From Chloroflexota bacterium (GTDB taxonomy: Bacteria > Chloroflexota > Dormibacteria > CF-121): 20,346 bases of DNA. The stretch is taken from the NCBI GenBank assembly GCA_005881235.1, contig VBEQ01000175.1:1-20346 (forward strand), written 5' to 3'. The translations under genes and the position numbers were made by a program. Shown piece after piece: positions 14,946-20,346 of the stretch. The first letter of the stretch is position 1. Each line of letters begins with the position of its first letter. The notes below the pieces were generated by a model. It ran no database searches, was not told the DNA's origin, and saw only the letters and a list, made by a program, of their open reading frames with translations.

Positions 14946-16673
14946 ATGCGAACCATGAATTCGAAACCGTTGTTGATCCTCTCCGGTCTGACGCTGGTCG
15001 TGGCACTCACCTTATCGTCGGCGGCCTGGGCCTCCCCGTCTAAACCCAAGACAACCACCGCGTCCCTGTCGTCGAAACAGCAGAACAACCCCTTCTGTAG
15101 CAAGTTGGGGAAGAGCATGCAGGCGTCGCAGGCGGCTCAGATGTTCTGCAACCCACCACAGTCGCCGGCGGCGGCCGCCGCCGCCGCGCCCTCCAGCGGT
15201 TCCTCTTTCGGGACCAACGTTGATGCCGCCACCCCGCAGGAGGACATCTCTCCAGCCGGCGTCTCGGCCCACGGGCAATCGGAAACGTCCATTGCCGCCG
15301 CGGGCCCGTACGTGGTTGAGGCCTGGAACGACGCGACGGGTTTCCTATCCGCGTGCGGCGCCCCGGCAAACAAAGAAGAGCTGACCGGCTTTGGGTTCTC
15401 CGCCGATGGGGGAAAGACCTTCCGCGACCTCGGTGGCCTTCCCAACAACAATTGCGGCAGCACGGTGTATGCGGGTGACCCGAGCGTAGAAGCGTACACC
15501 GTCGGTGGAAGCACGTACTTCTACATTTCGAGCATCTTCATCCCCTTCGGCGTCCCTGAGAATGCGATGGCCATCACGGCATGTCAGGTGATCGGATCTG
15601 GATCATCGGCAAATCTCCAGTGCGGGCAGCCGACGGTGGCCGCCATCAGCTCGGATTGCCAGGTGTTCTTCTACTCCTTCACCTTCTGCAGTTTCCTTGA
15701 CAAGGAGTTCCTGGCGCTTGACTCGGGAAGGGGCCGGCTGTACATGTCGTACACCGAGTTCGGTCCGAGCACCGGATTCAGTGGCGTCGTCGAGCTGGCC
15801 ATGTGCGAACTCAGCAATCCGATGCATCCGCGCTGCCAGAACGGCGCCTCCGGGAGCATCACCGGACCCGGCGCGATGGCTCCGCCGTACTTCGTCGTGG
15901 CCCCCGCCGACCAGAACTTCTGCGAGAACGAGGGCGCCTACCCGGCGGTCGATGCCACGACCGGCGACGTGTACGTGGCCTACGAGCACGACTGGTTCAG
16001 CAGCCTCTTCAACTGCGGCAACGAGACCATCCAGAACGTGATGAACTACGTCCCAGCCGGCTGCCTGACCGCAACGCCGACGTCGCCATGCGCCGGGCCA
16101 GCTGCGACCAACGCGGTGAACGTCGTTTCCATGGAGGGCGCGTTCATCCCCGGATATAACCGCTTCCCCATGAACGACTTCCCGCGGCTGGCCGTGAGCG
16201 GGACCTCAGGCACCGTCAGCATGGTCTGGAATGACGCGCGTCAGCTCCCGACTGGGGACATCTTCCTGCAGAGCTTCAACCTGGGGAGTCTCAGCCCGGT
16301 TCAAAGCGCGCCGGTCCGCATCAACGGGACGAAGAGTACCGGGGGTTGGCAGTTCCTTCCGGCGGTACGGAACGTTAGCGCGCGGGGCTTGTTGGGCGTC
16401 TCCTACTACAGCCGCGATATCGCCAATACCGCGCTGACCAACCTGCATGCCGCCCTGGGCATCGATCCGCGGATCAGCAGCTCGCCCAAGGGCAGCGACG
16501 CCGGGATCACCACCGGACCGACTGACTGGAATGCCGTCTCGTCGCTCATCATTCCGAATTTCGGCGACTATACCGATAACTACGTGGCCGGCGGCTCGAC
16601 CCTCTACGTCGCATGGGCGGACGGGCGACTCGGAATCCCGCAGCCCTTCGAAGACTCCGTTACCGTCCGGTAA
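14946..16673 (+). CDS. Secreted BNR/sialidase-like beta-propeller protein
   Basis: This 575-residue exported protein has a signal peptide of about 29 residues ending AWA|S. A low-complexity region with seven alanines follows around residues 75-81, then a large beta-rich domain. An Asp-box (SADGGKTF) lies at residues 152-159, the hallmark of sialidase/BNR propellers. The WNDA-type strands VVEAWNDATG and VSMVWNDARQ, and LYVAWADGRLG near the end, look like repeated propeller blades. There are numerous cysteines, consistent with an extracytoplasmic protein with disulfides. I see no complete sialidase active site with its arginine triad, so a binding or unknown hydrolase role is as likely as sialidase. 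The start is set by GGAGGG five bases before ATG. It has its own promoter and a strong hairpin downstream, so it is probably monocistronic. Confidence 0.82.
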   Translation: MRTMNSKPLLILSGLTLVVALTLSSAAWASPSKPKTTTASLSSKQQNNPFCSKLGKSMQASQAAQMFCNPPQSPAAAAAAAPSSGSSFGTNVDAATPQEDISPAGVSAHGQSETSIAAAGPYVVEAWNDATGFLSACGAPANKEELTGFGFSADGGKTFRDLGGLPNNNCGSTVYAGDPSVEAYTVGGSTYFYISSIFIPFGVPENAMAITACQVIGSGSSANLQCGQPTVAAISSDCQVFFYSFTFCSFLDKEFLALDSGRGRLYMSYTEFGPSTGFSGVVELAMCELSNPMHPRCQNGASGSITGPGAMAPPYFVVAPADQNFCENEGAYPAVDATTGDVYVAYEHDWFSSLFNCGNETIQNVMNYVPAGCLTATPTSPCAGPAATNAVNVVSMEGAFIPGYNRFPMNDFPRLAVSGTSGTVSMVWNDARQLPTGDIFLQSFNLGSLSPVQSAPVRINGTKSTGGWQFLPAVRNVSARGLLGVSYYSRDIANTALTNLHAALGIDPRISSSPKGSDAGITTGPTDWNAVSSLIIPNFGDYTDNYVAGGSTLYVAWADGRLGIPQPFEDSVTVR

Positions 16674-16688
16674 TCGCTAGCTCGCTCA

Positions 16689-16726
16689 TGGTTCCGCCCG
16701 GTGAGACGCCTCATCGGGCGGAACCA
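16689..16726 (+). terminator. Long stable hairpin after the BNR protein gene
   Basis: A stem of 17 base pairs (one G-T wobble) with the loop ACGC begins 16 bases after the stop codon. The outer arms are TGGTTCCGCCCG and CGGGCGGAACCA. There is no T-run after it, so it would be a stem-only type of intrinsic terminator or an mRNA-stabilising 3' end. The remaining stretch to 16956 has no convincing gene. It contains a weak candidate promoter, TTGCCC at 16836 with TAGTGT at 16860, for the next gene. Confidence 0.6.
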
Positions 16727-16956
16727 GCCGCTGCCGTCCACAAGCGGGAGAGAATTCGAGTCGTCGATTTCGATGCTGGCCGCGGCTGACTGACCTTCTC
16801 TCGGCTCTACCGCGTCACACGCCGAATATGACACGTTGCCCAACTAGCGACTACCTTATTAGTGTTATTTGGAGTAGCGCCTATCCCGATCGGCCTACTG
16901 GCATGAACTAAGGGTTGGGGCTAAGTCAGCTGCCCCGCTAGTACTAGGAGGAAGGT

Positions 16957-17859
16957 ATGAGGCGCGTGGTCCTCGCGCTCGTCACAAGTCTTGGATTGAC
17001 CGTCGCTGGCGCGTCTGCCGCCGGGGCCGATATCAACCTGACGCAAACCACTCAAGTCACGCTGTCGTGCAACGATGGCCACAGCGCGCTGCTCAATGTC
17101 GATGCCACGACGCTCACAAGCCTAAGCGCTGACGTCACCTCGATCAACAGCAGTGGTACGGCGCTCAGCTGCATGTTGGACACGGCATCGATCGACCCCT
17201 CGATGGAAACGACCGAATGGACCGTGTACGACTACAACCCATCGAACCAGGCGATCGCTCCACGCAATTCGTCCAGGGCGATGCCCGCGACGACAACCGA
17301 TGGTGGACTAACCTGGCAGTTCCCATTCAAGCCTGACGTCTACTCCGCGCTCTTTACCACGACCGACCCGAGCGTGACCGGCAATCAGTACGGCAAAACG
17401 CTGACGGATACCATCACGCTCAGCGGCGACGCCGAGACGTTCATAACGCAGCATGGCGGTGGCGACTGCGTGCACAACGTTCCTGCGGTCGTAAGGTTTT
17501 ACTTCACGTCCCCGTCCGCATCGGGCCCCAGTTACCCGCCGCCGGGTCCGCCCATCAACGGCGTACCACCGGCCGGTTTCTACACACAGTTTTGGTGGTC
17601 CGATGCGGTGAACATACAAATGGTTTCTGGTAGCCAGGGCCAAGGCCAACTGACGGAGAAAATGCTTCCGGCGGACTGGTCAGACTGGGATGGCCAGCCC
17701 GCTAGCGAGTTCCCGCTGGCCTTCACCCAAGCGGCGGAGCACGTCCAGTCGATCGGCCTGTCATTCGGCGGCGACTGCTTCTTCGAAACCGGCGTCACTC
17801 CTTCACCAGACACCTTCACCAACGAAAACTTTTCCAGCAAGTTCGCCGTGATGAACTGA
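16957..17859 (+). CDS. Secreted four-cysteine protein of unknown function
   Basis: This 300-residue exported protein starts with a clear Sec signal peptide (RRVVLALVTSLGLTVAGASAAGA). An excellent ribosome site, AGGAGGAAGG at 16946-16955, precedes the ATG. The mature part is rich in Ser, Thr and Asn and looks all-beta. It has four cysteines at 38, 72, 171 and 274, enough for two disulfides. A proline stretch, PSYPPPGPPINGVPP at 191-205, precedes a second half with FWWSDAVNIQMV, DWSDWDGQPAS and IGLSFGGDCFFETGV. The last is similar in style to beta-sandwich proteins secreted by Actinomycetota, but I do not recognise a family. By eye its codons are less GC-rich than those of the surrounding metabolic genes. 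It lies between two hairpins and seems to be a single transcription unit. Confidence 0.8.
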   Translation: MRRVVLALVTSLGLTVAGASAAGADINLTQTTQVTLSCNDGHSALLNVDATTLTSLSADVTSINSSGTALSCMLDTASIDPSMETTEWTVYDYNPSNQAIAPRNSSRAMPATTTDGGLTWQFPFKPDVYSALFTTTDPSVTGNQYGKTLTDTITLSGDAETFITQHGGGDCVHNVPAVVRFYFTSPSASGPSYPPPGPPINGVPPAGFYTQFWWSDAVNIQMVSGSQGQGQLTEKMLPADWSDWDGQPASEFPLAFTQAAEHVQSIGLSFGGDCFFETGVTPSPDTFTNENFSSKFAVMN

Positions 17860-17875
17860 GAGCATTGCGCCTTAC

Positions 17876-17903
17876 GAGGGCCTGGATTCTTGGCCGGGCC
17901 CTC
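17876..17903. terminator. Hairpin between convergent genes (likely two-way terminator)
   Basis: Arms GAGGGCCTGG and CCGGGCCCTC pair over ten bases with one T-G wobble around an 8-base loop. The hairpin lies 17 bases after the four-cysteine protein stop and 50 bases from the convergent hydrolase stop. A short TT follows in the rightward direction, but there is no long T-run. A terminator serving both genes is the simplest reading. Confidence 0.6.
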
Positions 17904-17952
17904 TTCGGTCTACGCTGACGACCTAGGCTCGTTTGAGTGGCGGCTTGTACAT

Positions 17953-19512
17953 CTACGCGGCGATCTGATCGAGCCGGTCGCTTCCCCGCCCGCGCGCTCG
18001 GGCGCGCCGGTCCCGCTCCACGCCCCCCTCCAGGTTGAGGACGAAATTCCCCCGGCGCGCATAGGCACTGCGGAGCTCCGCCAACGTGCGGTGGACAGCC
18101 AGTTGCGGAACTTGGTCCAGCACTTCGGCCTCCAGTGCCAGGCGCCAGGTATTTCCATCCGGCCTAACCGGCGTGCCGGGAAACTTCCGGCTCGAGCCCA
18201 GCCACGACTTGAGGGCGAGGGCCGCGGTCACCGTCCAGGTGATGGGCGCCTCGGGCTGGTTGGTGCCCATGATCACGTCCGGCGCTGCGCTGCGAAGGTC
18301 GCAGGCCCGGAAGTCGTACATCACTCGCTGGTCGGGGCTGACATAGAGGAACTCGACGTGAGCGCCGGCAACATTGACCGCGTTGAGTAAGCGGATGCCA
18401 ATCTGGCGGGCCAGCCGTGGCAGGCCCTGGCGCTCGAGGCCCCTGGCGATGTCGAAGGTCTCCTTCATCCAGACCGTCCAATCGCCGTGGTAGTCCTGAA
18501 AGTCAACCAGGCCGCCTTCGCTCGCGCTGCGGCAGCGGATGCCGACCTCCGTCATGAAGTCAGGGCTGCAGATCCGGCGCACTAAGCCGGCCACGTATAG
18601 ATCGGCAGTTGGAAGTCCGTCGAACAGGGCGGTGTCCAGCAGCAGTGCGCCGTTTGACGCGATGCTCTCGATCCATCTCGCCCGGCCTTCGCCGTCTCGG
18701 TCCAGTCCCATCGCGAAGTAGCTTTCGGCCGGCATCCAGAGATTGCGGATGACGCGTTCGCGGAGCGCTTGCGCTCGGTCACGCCACTCCACCGCGCGAG
18801 TTTCGAAAAGGTGCGCCGCGCCAAGGAGCGCGTCGTAGGCGTAGCCCTGCACCTCGACGGCGGCGATTGCGGCATCGGAGTTTGCCAGGGTTCCATCGCG
18901 ATGGACGTACGAGGTGTTCGAGTCCTTCCAGACCTGGAAAGGGATGCCTTGTGGGTTTCGGCGCTGGAACTCGACCAGCCCGAGCGGGGAGGCGTCCATT
19001 TTCGAGGCGATCCAATTCACCGCCGCGAGGACGCTCTCGCGGACCGTGACCTGACCGCCATCCCGGCGAGTGACACCATCGGCCAGGATCGACTCGCCGT
19101 GGGTCGCACAGTAGCGGGCCACGAGGCGAACGAAGAGCGGCGTCGCGTCGACGCTGCCGTAGTAGGTCAGGCTCGTCTCATCGCCGCCCCACTTTCTGGC
19201 CAGTTCCCTCAGCAGGGCTTCGGACGCCGGCGAGATCCGCCGGCCGTCGACGAAGAGCGTCCGGTGCTCGTGGTGGATCTTGCCGCGCTCCTCCTCGTTG
19301 CTGTGGGGACCAACGGGCGCGTCCACCGTACCCTGCAGCCGGGCCAACGTCAGGATGATGTCGCGCGCCATGTCCGGCCGGAGCTGAAGAAGTGTCTCGC
19401 CGGCCGTCACCGAATCGCGGCCGAAGATCGCGTTGCTGAACAGCCGGTCGCCGCTCCCGTAGAGACCGTTGCCGTTGCTACGTAAGCGCGCGAGGTCGGC
19501 GAGAGCGCTCAT
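17953..19512 (-). CDS. Amylo-alpha-1,6-glucosidase-type (alpha/alpha)6 glycoside hydrolase, short form
   Basis: This 519-residue protein matches the C-terminal catalytic (alpha/alpha)6-barrel of glycogen-debranching amylo-alpha-1,6-glucosidases. Early signatures are IFGRDSVTAGETLL at residues 29-42 and EEERGKIHHEHR at 73-84. They are followed by SLTYYGSVDATPLFVRL, DSNTSYVHRDG, AAVEVQGYAYDAL and the C-terminal VDFQDYHGDWTVW. The usual N-terminal GDE-type beta domain of about 150-200 residues is missing, and no signal peptide is seen, so it should be cytoplasmic. Substrates could be glycogen, trehalose-like or mannosylated glycans; related GH63-type enzymes cannot be excluded. ATG 19512 was chosen over GTG 19515 and TTG 19527, with no clear ribosome site for any. 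It lies 65 bases downstream of the corrected end of the lipoprotein gene. Confidence 0.85.
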   Translation of the reverse strand: MSALADLARLRSNGNGLYGSGDRLFSNAIFGRDSVTAGETLLQLRPDMARDIILTLARLQGTVDAPVGPHSNEEERGKIHHEHRTLFVDGRRISPASEALLRELARKWGGDETSLTYYGSVDATPLFVRLVARYCATHGESILADGVTRRDGGQVTVRESVLAAVNWIASKMDASPLGLVEFQRRNPQGIPFQVWKDSNTSYVHRDGTLANSDAAIAAVEVQGYAYDALLGAAHLFETRAVEWRDRAQALRERVIRNLWMPAESYFAMGLDRDGEGRARWIESIASNGALLLDTALFDGLPTADLYVAGLVRRICSPDFMTEVGIRCRSASEGGLVDFQDYHGDWTVWMKETFDIARGLERQGLPRLARQIGIRLLNAVNVAGAHVEFLYVSPDQRVMYDFRACDLRSAAPDVIMGTNQPEAPITWTVTAALALKSWLGSSRKFPGTPVRPDGNTWRLALEAEVLDQVPQLAVHRTLAELRSAYARRGNFVLNLEGGVERDRRARARGRGSDRLDQIAA

Positions 19513-19577
19513 CACGGTACAACGCAAGGCACCGATTGGTCTGGCGCAGTGGCGTTAGCTGTGTGGCCCTGCTCCGG

Positions 19578-20134
19578 TCAGCAGTTAGGCTTCGCCGAAA
19601 ACATCGACGCTGAAGGGCCGCTGCCGGAGGCGAGATCTGAGGCGACCAGTGGCCGTTTTCGCTGGTCATGGTGACAGTGAAGTTCGGTGGGGGCGGTCCG
19701 CGCTGGATGACGACGGTGACATTGCCATTGCTGTCGGCGGTCGCCGATACGACCTGCGGGGCGGTATTCAAGCCATTCTGGGTGCCGGTGATGTAATCCT
19801 CGCCGCAGCCGGTGGCGTCCCCGCCGAACCCGCTACTGGTCATGTGATTCAAGCCGGCGATAACCGCGGCGGAGAAGGGACAGTCGGCAAAGTTGGTGGC
19901 GCGGGCGGAACAGGGGAGCCAAACTTCCGGCGTCTGACCGGGAGCGGGGAAGAAAATTGTGAGCGCGGTGGTCCGGGCGGCGGCCACATCTGGCGTCGCG
20001 GTGGGTGTCGGCGTCACGCTGGAGGTAGCCGAGGTCGTGGTCGCCCCACAGCCTGCCAACGTTACAGCTGCTCCTGCCACGAGCAAGGCGCTGACGAAGC
20101 CCGGTGTGTGATCCATGCGGTCCATGCGCGCCAT
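19578..20134 (-). pseudogene. Small lipoprotein gene with an apparent frameshift near its 3' end
   Basis: The gene encodes a lipoprotein with lipobox TLAGC (Cys29), a Ser/Thr/Pro linker and a domain running from TALTIFFPAPGQTPEVWLPC to VTMTSENGHW (Trp163). As read, the frame then continues with a basic, non-family-like tail and runs into the hydrolase gene to a stop at 19478. One base later the alternative frame reads VASDLASGSGPSASMFSAKPNC and stops at 19578. That matches the ending I recall for related lipoproteins and leaves a normal gap before the hydrolase start. The simplest explanation is loss of one base in a G-run (C-run on the given strand) near 19646-19647. It could be a real mutation or a sequencing or assembly error. 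Start choices are ATG 20134, 20125 or 20116. The function is unknown; four cysteines including the lipid anchor are visible. Confidence 0.7.
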
Positions 20135-20346
20135 GCCCCGGGGAACGCCGTTACTAGCGGATGGTTACGAACCCTGTGGTCAGGGTTGGCAACGCTGGTC
20201 GACGAGCGGGGTGCGCCCTCGACCCGTCTGTGCATGATTCGACCCGGCCACTCACCGTGACATTGCCCTCCCGTGACGACTTACTAACAGTTCAAGCTGA
20301 ACAGTAACTGAATATAGTTCGCTCTCCGTTGTGTACACGGAGAGTG
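20135..20346. other. Leader region with hairpins; no convincing gene
   Basis: This stretch upstream of the lipoprotein gene holds two perfect hairpins. One has arms AACCCTG and CAGGGTT with the loop TGGT (20170-20187). The other has arms CTCTCCGT and ACGGAGAG with a 7-base loop (20322-20344) and includes the palindrome GTGTACAC. TATAGT at 20313-20318 could be the -10 box of a promoter reading rightward out of the window, with only a weak -35 (TTCAAG) 16 bases upstream. On the lower strand a short open frame of about 34 codons ends near 20151, but I cannot support it as a gene. Confidence 0.4.

Noticed and set aside
16604..16843. Leftward open frame of 79 codons after the BNR gene
   Set aside because: It overlaps the BNR coding end and the long hairpin and has no ribosome site or recognisable content.
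18769..19485. Rightward open frame of 238 codons
   Set aside because: It is antisense to the glycoside hydrolase, whose lower-strand frame carries the conserved GRDS and EEERGKIHHE motifs.
20111..20134. Clustered CATG tetramers that look like a short tandem repeat
   Set aside because: They are three in-frame ATG codons at the lipoprotein start (residues 1, 4 and 7), with irregular spacing sequence. They matter for start choice, not as a repeat.
20151..20255. Short lower-strand open frame of about 34 codons upstream of the lipoprotein
   Set aside because: It has no domain and no well-placed ribosome site (the nearby GGGAGGG leads to a three-codon frame instead). It could be a remnant but cannot be supported.
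20160..20260. Possible tRNA-like segment suggested by GGGTTCG on the lower strand
   Set aside because: No acceptor stem or anticodon arm can be folded around it; only the isolated AACCCTG/CAGGGTT hairpin is real.

Overview
The window is a GC-rich, densely coded bacterial segment with short intergenic gaps and many overlapping start/stop codons. The families suggest a Gram-positive-like or Chloroflexota/Dormibacterota/Actinomycetota-type soil bacterium. They include a Cgl0159-type inositol-cluster protein, an LCP cell-wall ligase, an AMIN-like lipoprotein and several lipobox proteins. This placement is inference from family content; no rRNA, tRNA or marker gene is present to confirm it. I saw no mobile element, CRISPR array or RNA gene.

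Region 1 (1-7074) is an inositol-type sugar locus organised around a divergent control region. Leftward run a GntR/HutC regulator, a Cgl0159-like (beta/alpha)8 aldolase-type protein and iolD, which is cut by the window edge. Rightward run a Tat-exported sugar-binding lipoprotein, two ABC permeases and an IolI/IolE-like isomerase. Genes within each arm overlap by 1-4 bases (except the 24-base gap after the binding protein), so each arm is probably one transcript. Between the arms lies a perfect 14-bp palindrome at 3041-3054 that covers the -35 box of a good rightward promoter. It is the natural candidate for the regulator's operator. No ABC ATPase is encoded here.

Region 2 (7071-10227, leftward) holds an FMN-binding split-barrel protein and then a tight trio: a secreted protein of unknown function, a signal-peptidase-I homologue whose catalytic serine is replaced by alanine, and an SPFH/prohibitin membrane protein. 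The SPFH gene converges on the isomerase gene and their stop codons share TTAA.

Region 3 (10246-14838, rightward) holds an MFS transporter, an AMIN-like lipoprotein, a GT39-like membrane glycosyltransferase and an LCP protein. The last three look like an envelope glycopolymer unit.

Region 4 (14839-17903) holds two separately expressed secreted proteins. One is a BNR/sialidase-like protein behind a strong promoter, the other a four-cysteine protein of unknown function. Each is followed by a strong hairpin.

Region 5 (17953-20346, leftward) holds a short amylo-alpha-1,6-glucosidase-type hydrolase and a lipoprotein gene that appears frameshifted near its 3' end. The last 212 bases carry hairpins and a possible outward promoter but no convincing gene.

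I do not see a clearly new multi-gene defence or mobile system. The items most worth a second look are the serine-less signal peptidase in its trio, the palindrome/promoter arrangement in the inositol locus, and the frameshifted lipoprotein.
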